From: Vibrio penaeicida
GTDB taxonomy: Bacteria > Pseudomonadota > Gammaproteobacteria > Enterobacterales > Vibrionaceae
Direction: 5' to 3'
Length of the DNA: 64,000 bases
Assembly (NCBI RefSeq): GCF_019977755.1
Contig: NZ_AP025144.1
Span: 2,976,001-3,040,000 of the forward strand
The notes under the pieces were generated by a model that searched no databases, was not told where the DNA came from, and was given only the letters and a program-made list of their open reading frames with translations. The translations under genes were made by a program, and so were the position numbers. Numbering within the stretch: position 1 is the stretch's first letter; each line of letters begins with the position of its first letter. Positions 28,355-36,401 of the stretch are shown piece after piece.

Positions 28355-28627
28355 TCAATCAAAGCTGAACATGCTTTCGAGATCGTGTCGAGAATACGCT
28401 TTGAAGGCCAACATCGTATCGGTTTTGGTGATGCCTTCTATTTTGATCATCTCTTCTGTTACAAGCCGAGACAGATCATCCGCTTTGTTTACTCGAACAA
28501 TCGCAATCAAATCAAACGCACCACTTACTGAAAAGACTTCCGACATTTCTTTTAAACCCGCTAGCTGCTCCGCGACGGCGTTTATTTTATCTCGCTCAAC
28601 ATTGAAAAAAATGATTGACGTTAACAT
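28355..28627 (-). CDS. Stand-alone Lrp/AsnC ligand-binding (RAM) domain protein
   Basis: 90 residues consisting only of the AsnC-type effector-binding domain: VSGAFDLIAIVRV with the glycine-containing turn and ITKTDTMLAFKAYSRHDL. There is no helix-turn-helix, and the ATG begins the domain directly, so this is not a truncation of the reading frame. Stand-alone RAM proteins can bind amino acids and form rings or mixed oligomers with full Lrp proteins. It lies 54 bases downstream of the maleate isomerase on the same strand, so it may be the last gene of the catabolic operon or a flanking core gene. Confidence 0.85.
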   Translation of the reverse strand: MLTSIIFFNVERDKINAVAEQLAGLKEMSEVFSVSGAFDLIAIVRVNKADDLSRLVTEEMIKIEGITKTDTMLAFKAYSRHDLESMFSFD

Positions 28628-28681
28628 GGGATTTTCTCCTATCTGTTATCCGTGGTAGCGACACCTTGATGCTTTTTATAC

Positions 28682-29425
28682 TCAAGACAGTAGCTTTCCG
28701 CAGTTGGGCACCTTAGCCTCCAACCCTAAAGTAGTCAGAATTTGATGCGTTGTCGCCACCGCGGCAGAGATGACAGGGATTCCACATTCATCTTCCACAG
28801 CTTGTATTGCTGCCAATGAAGGCATTTGAACACAGGCAGACAAAACCAATACATCGATGCCAGTGAGATCTAACCGCTTATATATCTCGACAAGATTCAT
28901 AGGGTCTTGCGCTGCAACTTCTAAATTGTTGGGGATTTCGAGCGAGACAGAATCGTGCACTTCGATGCCTTCGTACTCGATGTAATCACAAACCAATTGA
29001 GTGAGCGGTTTCATATATGGGGTAATCAACGAAATCCGTTTGGCATTCATTAATTTCAAACAATCCACCAGCGCACCTGCTGAACTCACTATTGGAGTCG
29101 GGTAGCCGTTAGATTGAGTCACTTCATGCAACCTTTTCTGGCTTTCTCGGTGGTAGCCGTTGCCCTGCGCCATAATGGCAACAAGGCAGGCGTAACCCAT
29201 AACATCCACATCCGCGTCCGACAGCTCTAATGCACATCGATCGCTGTCGCTGTCCATGGACTTCAGCTCTTCCGGCGTAACGTGCTTCATCCTCATCCGG
29301 CTGGAGTGAAACGAAAATCTCTCTGGATAAACCGCTTCTCTTGCCCTTAGCATTGCTGGAATTTCACGCTCCATCGTGAGGTTAGAACTGGGCACAATTT
29401 GCCCAATTTTGAATGTTTGACTCAT
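28682..29425 (-). CDS. Maleate cis-trans isomerase (Asp/Glu racemase superfamily)
   Basis: 247 residues. The start region VPSSNLTMEREIP and the two catalytic cysteines, Cys80 (GYACLVAIMAQG) and Cys198 (LSACVQMPSL), match maleate isomerases, which convert maleate to fumarate without a cofactor via a succinyl-cysteine intermediate. Its start overlaps the FAH hydrolase by four bases. In this operon it would finish a gentisate route in which maleylpyruvate is hydrolysed directly, giving maleate. The alternative arylmalonate decarboxylase branch is less likely because both maleate-isomerase motifs are intact. Confidence 0.9.
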   Translation of the reverse strand: MSQTFKIGQIVPSSNLTMEREIPAMLRAREAVYPERFSFHSSRMRMKHVTPEELKSMDSDSDRCALELSDADVDVMGYACLVAIMAQGNGYHRESQKRLHEVTQSNGYPTPIVSSAGALVDCLKLMNAKRISLITPYMKPLTQLVCDYIEYEGIEVHDSVSLEIPNNLEVAAQDPMNLVEIYKRLDLTGIDVLVLSACVQMPSLAAIQAVEDECGIPVISAAVATTHQILTTLGLEAKVPNCGKLLS

Positions 29426-30345
29426 GACTGCGCCCCAATGTTGACTACAGGGTTTCTAATCACCCCGATTCCATCGACACCACACTCAATTACGTCACCA
29501 GGCCACATCCACTCTTGAGGTTCACGACCAGCCCCAACGCCTGAAGGGGTTCCCGTTGCGATAATGTCCCCAGGTTCTAAGGTGATGCCCGTTGAGATAT
29601 CGGAAATGAGCGTGGGGATATCAAACAGTAAATGCTGGGTATTCGAACGCTGCTTTTCCTCGCCGTTTTTGGTTAGCCATAAGTCGAGATTATGCGGATC
29701 TTCGACCGAATCCGCCGTCACAATACACGGTCCCATAGGCGCATAGGAATCCTGACCTTTGGAGAAGATCCATTGACCAGCTCTGCGATTATCACGAGCA
29801 GAAACATCATTGATGACGGTATAACCAAATACGTGGTCCATGGCATCTTCTTTATTGATACGCGTAGCACGCTTACCGATAATGACCGCTAATTCCACTT
29901 CCCAATCCAACTGCTGAGTCATTGCTGCGTTATGTTGAATGGATTCACCAGTGGCGATCACACTGGTCGGTGGCTTAGAAAACACAACTGGCTTGTCCGG
30001 TAGGTCTTTTGACGTATCCAGCGACTTTGCCGATTCAGCAACGTGCTCCACGTAATTTAACCCAATACCAAAAATGTTTTTTCTAGGCTTGGGGATGGGT
30101 GCCATCACCGTAACATTCTCTTCCGCGGTTGCGATTCCATTTGGTCGGTTCGCCTGCGTTTCTTCCAACGCTCGGGATATCGCCGCTAAACCATCTAGAC
30201 CTTGGTCGATCAATTCAAGCATAGAGTTAGGGAAGGTTTGACCGACTGCACTTCCTAATTTTTCGACATCCACCACCATATTATCTAAAACCACACCCAA
30301 TCGGGCTTCACCTTGGTGCCCATTTCTGTATGTTATAAGTTTCAT
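29422..30345 (-). CDS. FAH-family hydrolase, probable maleylpyruvate/fumarylpyruvate hydrolase
   Basis: 307 residues with an N-terminal cap (1-95) and the FAH catalytic fold: GIGLNYVEHVAE, metal-binding acidic residues in DWEVELAVIIG, NDVSARDNR, SKGQDSYAPMGPCIV and GDIIATGTPSGVG. These enzymes hydrolyse the C-C bond of acylpyruvates with Mg2+ or Mn2+. Placed between gentisate dioxygenase and maleate isomerase, it most likely splits maleylpyruvate into maleate and pyruvate. A role on fumarylpyruvate would need an isomerase that is not in the window. Four-base overlap with the isomerase gene. Confidence 0.88.
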   Translation of the reverse strand: MKLITYRNGHQGEARLGVVLDNMVVDVEKLGSAVGQTFPNSMLELIDQGLDGLAAISRALEETQANRPNGIATAEENVTVMAPIPKPRKNIFGIGLNYVEHVAESAKSLDTSKDLPDKPVVFSKPPTSVIATGESIQHNAAMTQQLDWEVELAVIIGKRATRINKEDAMDHVFGYTVINDVSARDNRRAGQWIFSKGQDSYAPMGPCIVTADSVEDPHNLDLWLTKNGEEKQRSNTQHLLFDIPTLISDISTGITLEPGDIIATGTPSGVGAGREPQEWMWPGDVIECGVDGIGVIRNPVVNIGAQS

Positions 30346-30386
30346 TTACTCATCCTTTAGTTATTTGAACTGACAAAAAACGGAAT

Positions 30387-31529
30387 TTAGGCAACCACAA
30401 CCTGATGCCCATTGTTGTCGACCAAGCCTTGCTCGACATAAAACCCTAGTTTCTTGATCGTCGGTAAATCATTGAAAGAAAACAAACAAGCATCATCAGA
30501 TGACGATGTATTGACGTGCTCATGCCACATCCATGTTGGAACACAGAAAATATCTTTCTCTTTCCATTCGAATCGTTGTCCGTTGATGATCGAATACCCT
30601 GAACCTTTAGCGACTTGGTAGATAATGTTGCCAGTATGGCGATGCGCTTTGGTGTGCTCCGATGGGCGAAGCAACTGCAGGCTCGCCCCCATGGTAAGCA
30701 TCGGGTCATCGCCATTTTGAGGGTTCATGTAACGCATCATGACCCCGTCGTACGGTGAGCCATCGGTCACTTTTGAGTAGTTCAATAGTGCTTCGTAGCT
30801 TTGGTCCCATGAATATTTCATGAGTGGAGAATAGGGTTTATCCCATTTATCCAGTTCAGGTCGAAGTCCGGGAGCTCCATAAGTGAGTGGGCTGTCATTT
30901 TTTGGCAAATCGACCGTTTGGTAGCCATCAGGGTGAACGGCATAAAAATTGGATTCCAGAACATTGGTTAACGGAATATCCAACCCGTCCTGCCACATGC
31001 TGGTTTCGCCATCTTCAGCAACACCATGCTCGTGCCACGTTCCATTCGGAGTAATGACAAAATCACGCGCCCCAAGGTCAATTTTATGACCATCTACAAT
31101 GGTATAGGCCCCCTTTCCTTCCATGATGAACCTTAAAGCAGATGCCGCGTGTTTGTGCGCACCCGCTCTTTCTCCCGGCTGCATCACTTGCAAACCAGAA
31201 AATAGCCAGCCACAAGCCGCACTTACTTCGGTACGCTTAGGATTCTTCAAATACACCACGCGTCTTCCAGCGTCTTCTGGGCTGACCAAATCAATTGATT
31301 TCAAGACCAGTTTTCGCAGTTCTTCATTTTTCCAAACCACAGGTTCAGAAAGTGCTTTGGGCTCCCACGGTTCAATATTGTTGGCAACTTTCCAAAATGC
31401 ACCGGTGTTTTGCCCATCCAGTTCAGAGTAGTAAGCCTCCAGCGCGTCGCTATCTGTCACTCTCGACCTACCCAATTGGTCATCCGTCCTATCTTGGTTG
31501 GCGTCTAAGCTTTCTTTAAAGTTATTCAT
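30387..31529 (-). CDS. Gentisate 1,2-dioxygenase (bicupin)
   Basis: 380 residues, two cupin domains: the first with GERAGAHKHAASALRFIMEG (Fe(II) histidines) and TWHEHGVA, the second with SEHTKAHRHTGNIIYQVAKG and MWHEH. It opens the ring of gentisate (2,5-dihydroxybenzoate) between C1 and C2 with oxygen, giving maleylpyruvate. Related enzymes act on 1-hydroxy-2-naphthoate, salicylate or 5-hydroxyanthranilate, so the exact substrate is open. Start ATG 31529 has AAGG nine bases upstream; GTG 31538 is an alternative. It sits in the middle of the catabolic operon, 41 bases from the FAH gene. Confidence 0.9.
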   Translation of the reverse strand: MNNFKESLDANQDRTDDQLGRSRVTDSDALEAYYSELDGQNTGAFWKVANNIEPWEPKALSEPVVWKNEELRKLVLKSIDLVSPEDAGRRVVYLKNPKRTEVSAACGWLFSGLQVMQPGERAGAHKHAASALRFIMEGKGAYTIVDGHKIDLGARDFVITPNGTWHEHGVAEDGETSMWQDGLDIPLTNVLESNFYAVHPDGYQTVDLPKNDSPLTYGAPGLRPELDKWDKPYSPLMKYSWDQSYEALLNYSKVTDGSPYDGVMMRYMNPQNGDDPMLTMGASLQLLRPSEHTKAHRHTGNIIYQVAKGSGYSIINGQRFEWKEKDIFCVPTWMWHEHVNTSSSDDACLFSFNDLPTIKKLGFYVEQGLVDNNGHQVVVA

Positions 31530-31567
31530 ATCTATCACCCTTAATGTTGTGCCCTCTCTCGTATCAA

Positions 31568-32587
31568 CTAAGAACCCTGAGCGGTCAATGTTTCGGTAGG
31601 ATCATCTTTGGCTAACTCTTGAATATCCGATTGAAATATCGGTTGCTGCTTCGTTTGATTGATCGTGAGCTGGAATATATCGAACCGGTTGTAGTGCCCA
31701 ACAATGTCGTGCATTTGCTTCGGCTGAATACAACGTGCTAAATCGATGTCGGCATACGCAATGCCTTCTTCATCGATCAATTCATCGCCTACCGCCCTGC
31801 CATCAGGACCAATAACACCGGAATAACAGCTGGATTTCCGTTCCATTAACTGGCGAGCATCGGGGCGAACTTTATCCATCTCATTGATGATTTCTTCTGA
31901 AATGGTTGAAGTAGAAACGACGGTAAACACCTTGCCTTCGAAGGAATGCGACATCGCTCTGAGCTTGATGGCTTCCGCCATGTCGTAATCAGGGGGAGCG
32001 ACCGGAAGCGAGATGTAACTGGCGGTATGCACTAATTCACCTTGAGCCAATAAACTGTATCGCGCTAACGTATTGGTGTTTTCACCGCACGCAAGACCAC
32101 CTAACGGACCAATATCAGTGTCGTAAACCGTTAAGCTAGAACCGTCCCCCCCCGTCCAAGTGAGTTTTTCAGCCCATGTAGGAACCAGCTTGCGATGTTT
32201 CCCCATGATCTGACCTTGAGGGTCAATAAACACCAATGTGTTGTATAAGGTGCCGAGCGATGTTTTCGAACGCTCATTGACGCCAATCACCACATAAGCA
32301 TTAGCAGCAGCGGCAGCCGCGCAAACTACATCGATTTCAGGTCCGGGAACAAAAATGGACGCTTTGATGAGCTTTTCGAACCACTCACTGCCCGAAACCG
32401 GATCGGTAATCCAATTCCAATATGGATATCCGGGTACAAAGGACTCGGGAAACACGATCAGCTTTGCGCCATTGTCTGACGCTTCGGCAATCAGCTGAGC
32501 GGCTTTTTCTACCGTACCTTCAGCATCAAGAAAAACGGGGCTTGTTTGCACGGCTGCTGCTTTAAATTTTGGAAACTCTTTCATCAT
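31568..32587 (-). CDS. Nitrilase (carbon-nitrogen hydrolase family)
   Basis: 339 residues with the Glu-Lys-Cys triad at about Glu48 (VFPESF), Lys133 (KHRKLVPTWAEK) and Cys167 (GGLACGENTN). The CGEN form and length fit the nitrilase branch that turns nitriles directly into carboxylic acid and ammonia. ATGA overlap with the thioesterase gene; ATG 32587 or ATG 32584 could be the start. A run of eight G (32146-32153 as C on the plus strand) lies in the codons for Trp-Thr-Gly-Gly just after Lys133. In this operon it could supply an aromatic acid from its nitrile; the substrate is unknown. Confidence 0.88.
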   Translation of the reverse strand: MMKEFPKFKAAAVQTSPVFLDAEGTVEKAAQLIAEASDNGAKLIVFPESFVPGYPYWNWITDPVSGSEWFEKLIKASIFVPGPEIDVVCAAAAAANAYVVIGVNERSKTSLGTLYNTLVFIDPQGQIMGKHRKLVPTWAEKLTWTGGDGSSLTVYDTDIGPLGGLACGENTNTLARYSLLAQGELVHTASYISLPVAPPDYDMAEAIKLRAMSHSFEGKVFTVVSTSTISEEIINEMDKVRPDARQLMERKSSCYSGVIGPDGRAVGDELIDEEGIAYADIDLARCIQPKQMHDIVGHYNRFDIFQLTINQTKQQPIFQSDIQELAKDDPTETLTAQGS

Positions 32588-33000
32588 GCCTCCTCCATTT
32601 CTGTCGACATCAGCGACACGATTTTTTCTCGAATTTCTCCACTCCATTCACAGGACTTGCCGTTTGAATCGACATTGACCAATGTGAGAGATGACGAAAA
32701 TCGTTCTTCGCTTTCACAAATTGCTTTCACATCCACATTCATACTGGAGTGACCAAGGCGCTTGGGTTCCAGAGAAATATGTAAGTACTCTCCGTGCCTG
32801 CTCGGCGAATGAAAACGAGTACAGATTTCGACGGTAGGCAGCCCACCCGTTTTGAGCAATTCTTCAAATGGCATCAATAACGCTTCAGCGAAAAACATCT
32901 CAACGACATCATTGATCATCTCAAAGTACCGAGGATAAAAGACAATGCCAGCGGGATCGCAGTGCTTGAAAAGGACTTTCTGTTTCACAATATAAGTCAT
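32584..33000 (-). CDS. 4-hydroxybenzoyl-CoA-type acyl-CoA thioesterase
   Basis: 138 residues, hotdog fold. The 4HBT signature FKHCDPAGIVFYPRYFEMIN carries the catalytic aspartate. It would cleave the CoA thioester of the hydroxylated aryl-CoA (for example gentisyl-CoA) so that the free acid can enter the dioxygenase. Two-base gap after livF and an ATGA overlap with the nitrilase, so firmly within the operon. Confidence 0.9.
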   Translation of the reverse strand: MTYIVKQKVLFKHCDPAGIVFYPRYFEMINDVVEMFFAEALLMPFEELLKTGGLPTVEICTRFHSPSRHGEYLHISLEPKRLGHSSMNVDVKAICESEERFSSSLTLVNVDSNGKSCEWSGEIREKIVSLMSTEMEEA

Positions 33001-33002
33001 CG

Positions 33003-33692
33003 TTATACCCCTAAGCGTTCATTTAAGGTTTCGTCATCGAGCATGTCTAAACGACCTTCCCACACACTCTTTCCTCGCTCTAAAATCACGGCTCGATCAG
33101 TGATGGTCGATAGCTCTTTTATCGATTTATCGATGATGAGGATGGCCATGTCCGACTTGTCTTTGAGCGCTTTAATCGCTCCCCATATTTCTTGGCGAAC
33201 AATGGGGGCAAGACCTTCTGTCGCCTCATCCAAAATCAACAATTTTGGGTTGGTCATAAGCGCTCGTCCTATCGCGACCATTTGCTGCTCCCCACCCGAC
33301 AGTGTTTTGCAAGGCTGGTGCTCTCGCTCTAAAAGGCGTGGAAACAACTCGCCCACTTTGTTGAAGTCCCAGTACCCGGCACGAGAAGCAACAATGAGGT
33401 TTTCATGTACCGTTAAACTGGGAAAACAGCGTCGCCCTTCTGGCACCAATCCAATGCCTAGCCGAACCGCTTCAAAAGACGCCATCGAATGCAAAGAGCG
33501 ATCGAGAAAGCGTATTTCGCCTTGGGTATCCTTCAGCATTCGGCAGATGGATTTAACGGTTGTGCTTTTCCCCATACCGTTACGCCCCATCAATGCCACG
33601 ACTTCTCCTTTATCAACGGTTAAGTCAACACCAAACAAAGCTTTGGACGGACCATAAGAGGCTTGTAATCCAGAGACCGTGAGTAAATTCAT
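33003..33692 (-). CDS. ABC transporter ATPase, LivF type
   Basis: 229 residues: Walker A GRNGMGKST, Q-loop region, signature LSGGEQQM, Walker B LLILDEATEGLAP. LivF branch of branched-chain amino-acid-type (HAAT) importers. ATG 33692 has AAAGGAG seven bases upstream and lies one base after the livG stop (TGATATG). The normal switch histidine position reads IIDKS rather than the usual VEQ/EQN type, a small divergence. It works with livG, livM, livH and the binding protein here. Confidence 0.93.
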   Translation of the reverse strand: MNLLTVSGLQASYGPSKALFGVDLTVDKGEVVALMGRNGMGKSTTVKSICRMLKDTQGEIRFLDRSLHSMASFEAVRLGIGLVPEGRRCFPSLTVHENLIVASRAGYWDFNKVGELFPRLLEREHQPCKTLSGGEQQMVAIGRALMTNPKLLILDEATEGLAPIVRQEIWGAIKALKDKSDMAILIIDKSIKELSTITDRAVILERGKSVWEGRLDMLDDETLNERLGV

Positions 33693-33693
33693 A

Positions 33694-34458
33694 TCATGCT
33701 CCTTTCTCTGCAGATTCTTCGCCCAGATAAGCTCGGCGAACATCAGGGTGTGATCGAATTTCATCCACCGAGCCTCTGGCGATGACCTCGCCATACACCA
33801 GCACGCTAATGGAATCTGCTAACGCAAAAACGGCGTCCATGTCGTGTTCGACAAGCAGAATCGGAGCATCGAATTTCAACTCCGACAGCAACTCTGTCAT
33901 TTCCGATGCACCTTCGCTCCCTAACCCTGCCATGGGTTCGTCCAACAGAAATACTTGGGGTTTCAAGGCGAGCGCCATGGACAACTCCAATCGACGACGT
34001 TCTCCATGTGCCAGTTCGGCTGCGGGTACCGACAAACGGTGATGAAGCTTAGTTTTCTCGGCGAACTCTACGGCTTGCTCATTCAGTTGACGATCCGATT
34101 TCCAATGCGTAAAAAATTGAAAACAAACATGTTCGCGCCCTTTTAGCGCCAATAGGATGTTTTCCATCACCGTAAACTCCGGCACAATTGAGGAGATTTG
34201 AAAGCTTCTTCCTAAGCCCATTCGCGCTCTCTCTACCACGCCCAATGCAGTGATGTCCTGCCCTAAAAAGTGAATTGTCCCTTCGTCGGGTTGAAGCTCA
34301 CCAGCAATTTGTTTAATCAAGGTGGACTTTCCGGCACCATTCGGGCCAATCAAGGCGTGTATCTCATTTGGAGCCAAATCTAAAGACACGTTTTGCGTCG
34401 CCTTTAGCGCTCCAAATGATTTAGATAGTCCTGTTAAAGACAAAACAGAGTTACTCAT
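33694..34458 (-). CDS. ABC transporter ATPase, LivG type
   Basis: 254 residues: Walker A GPNGAGKST, signature LAHGERRRLELSMAL, Walker B VFLLDEPMAGLG, H-loop LVEHDMDAVF. LivG branch of the HAAT importers. The start ATG 34458 overlaps the end of livM by eight bases; an upstream start at 34518 lies wholly within livM and is discarded. Confidence 0.93.
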   Translation of the reverse strand: MSNSVLSLTGLSKSFGALKATQNVSLDLAPNEIHALIGPNGAGKSTLIKQIAGELQPDEGTIHFLGQDITALGVVERARMGLGRSFQISSIVPEFTVMENILLALKGREHVCFQFFTHWKSDRQLNEQAVEFAEKTKLHHRLSVPAAELAHGERRRLELSMALALKPQVFLLDEPMAGLGSEGASEMTELLSELKFDAPILLVEHDMDAVFALADSISVLVYGEVIARGSVDEIRSHPDVRRAYLGEESAEKGA

Positions 34459-35467
34459 GAACCGACTCCTTCTTAGACAGAATCGACACAATACCGCCCT
34501 TAGCAAACAAGACGACAAACAGCAGAATCGCGCCCAAGTAGATGTGCCAAAAATCGCTTAAGCCACCGAGTAAGTATTCGAGAAAAACAAATACTCCAGC
34601 GCCAGCAACGGGCCCAAACAAACGCCCAACACCGCCTAAAATCACGAAGATCATAATTTCACCGCTCAGCTGCCAGCTGAACATTTCAGGGCTAACGAAT
34701 CGGTTAAGATCGGCGTATAACGCCCCAGCTAAACCCGTGATCATCCCTGAAATAACAAACGCAATAAGTCGAATTTTAAAAGGGTGAACACCGACCGCTT
34801 CCACCCGACCGGGGGCTTGTCGCACCGCTTTCAACACCATGCCAAATGGCGAGTACCTTAGGCGAGCAGTGAAATACAGCACGACCGAAAGCAAGACAAA
34901 AGTAATGAGGAAAAATTGCAGAGGGTCGAGTGTATCCAGCCCTGGGAAGGTGTTCCTCGTATAGATAACCAGCCCATCCTCACCACCATATCGAGACCAG
35001 CTGATGGCAAAGTGGTAAAGCATCTGACCAAAGGCTAAGGTCACCATAATGAAGTAAACGCCCGAGGTTCTAAGAGACAACAGCCCAATCACGAACGCCG
35101 CAATCCCACTGCTTATCAGAGCAACAAGCCAGACAATCGGCATAGATTGCGTGCCTGAGACAGTTATCACCCCTTCATACAACGGCATATAGTCTTGTGC
35201 GTGACTGGCAAGGATACCCATGGAGTACCCACCCAGCCCAAAGAATGCCGCATGACCAAGGCTGACTAATCCGCCATACCCTAAAGCGATATTTAAACCG
35301 ATGCCTGCCAACGCAAAAATGACCACTCGCGTAGACAGCGTGATAAGAAACACTTCCCCCACCAAATGCGCGACAATGGCAATGCAAATGAGGCTCAGGT
35401 AGAGCAGCGCATTCAAAGAGGTTGAAGACAATGGGCTAACCCATGTCAACAGATTAGAACGTATCAT
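34451..35467 (-). CDS. ABC transporter permease, LivM type
   Basis: 338 residues with about nine or ten membrane segments and the LivM motifs GYGGLVSLGHAAFFGLGGY, the coupling loop SPFGMVLKAVRQAPGRVEAVGV and GPVAGAGVFVFLEYL. Inner-membrane half of the importer. Overlaps livH by four bases. Confidence 0.93.
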   Translation of the reverse strand: MIRSNLLTWVSPLSSTSLNALLYLSLICIAIVAHLVGEVFLITLSTRVVIFALAGIGLNIALGYGGLVSLGHAAFFGLGGYSMGILASHAQDYMPLYEGVITVSGTQSMPIVWLVALISSGIAAFVIGLLSLRTSGVYFIMVTLAFGQMLYHFAISWSRYGGEDGLVIYTRNTFPGLDTLDPLQFFLITFVLLSVVLYFTARLRYSPFGMVLKAVRQAPGRVEAVGVHPFKIRLIAFVISGMITGLAGALYADLNRFVSPEMFSWQLSGEIMIFVILGGVGRLFGPVAGAGVFVFLEYLLGGLSDFWHIYLGAILLFVVLFAKGGIVSILSKKESVHE

Positions 35468-36381
35468 TGCGATGCTCCATAAAGACCCGTTGGCTTAAAC
35501 AGCAATACCAAAGCCATTAAGATATACACCAGCATCGAGGCGATGGTGGCACCCGTTTCATGCGCTTCCGTACCAAAAAGTGAAATGAACAGAATGGGCA
35601 GTAAGTACCCCCCAAGGGTATCCACTAAGCCGACTAAAATAGCGGCGTAGAATGTCCCTTTTATGGAGCCAATACCACCGATTACCACCACTACAAAGGC
35701 GGTAATCAAGACAGGTTCTCCCATGCCTACTTGCACAGACTGTATCGCCCCAACTAACGCGCCCGAAAGCCCAGCCAAAGCGGCACCAATAGCAAATATC
35801 ACGGTGTACAACTTGGAAATATTCACCCCTAAAGACGCGATCATTTCCCTGTCACTTTCCCCCGCTCGAATCTGGATACCCAGTTTGGTTTTACTGATCA
35901 AAAGATGCATACCAATGGCAATGCACAACCCAATCACAATCAGCACCAAGCGATATAGCGAGTAGTTAATCCCACCTGGAAGGGTGACCGGTCCCGACAG
36001 ATAATCGGGTATCGATAAATACAGGGGGAATGATCCAAATATCAGCCTTGTTCCTTCAGAAAAAATGAGAATGAGGGCAAACGTGGCAAGCACTTGATCT
36101 AGGTGGTCACGTGCATACAGTTTTCGCATGACGGTAAATTCCACCAGAACCCCAACAAGCCCCGAAACAATCACACTGGCGGCGATACCAGCAAGAAAGG
36201 ACCCGGTGATGCTGGCGACATAAGCCGCAGCAAATGCGCCCACCATATAAAGGGAACCGTGAGCCAAGTTAATGAGCCCCATCACACCAAACACTAAGGT
36301 CAGCCCCGACGAGACAAGAAACAGCATGACACCCAGCTGTATCCCGTTTAACAATTGCTCAATAATGAGGAGTAACGACAT
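35464..36381 (-). CDS. ABC transporter permease, LivH type
   Basis: 305 residues, about eight membrane segments; LivH motifs include GVMLFLVSSGLTLVFGVMGL, NLAHGSLYMVGAFAAAY, and GIQIRAGESDREMIASLGVN (coupling helix). Start ATG 36381 has AGGTGAG upstream; the longer frame from 36414 overlaps the binding-protein gene and is discarded. Confidence 0.93.
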   Translation of the reverse strand: MSLLLIIEQLLNGIQLGVMLFLVSSGLTLVFGVMGLINLAHGSLYMVGAFAAAYVASITGSFLAGIAASVIVSGLVGVLVEFTVMRKLYARDHLDQVLATFALILIFSEGTRLIFGSFPLYLSIPDYLSGPVTLPGGINYSLYRLVLIVIGLCIAIGMHLLISKTKLGIQIRAGESDREMIASLGVNISKLYTVIFAIGAALAGLSGALVGAIQSVQVGMGEPVLITAFVVVVIGGIGSIKGTFYAAILVGLVDTLGGYLLPILFISLFGTEAHETGATIASMLVYILMALVLLFKPTGLYGASQ

Positions 36382-36401
36382 CTTCTCACCTACACCTTGG
36401 G

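Noticed and set aside
32962..33657. 231-codon open frame on the plus strand antisense to livF
   Set aside because: Low-complexity Ser/Arg-rich translation typical of antisense shadow; the minus-strand ABC ATPase has all motifs.
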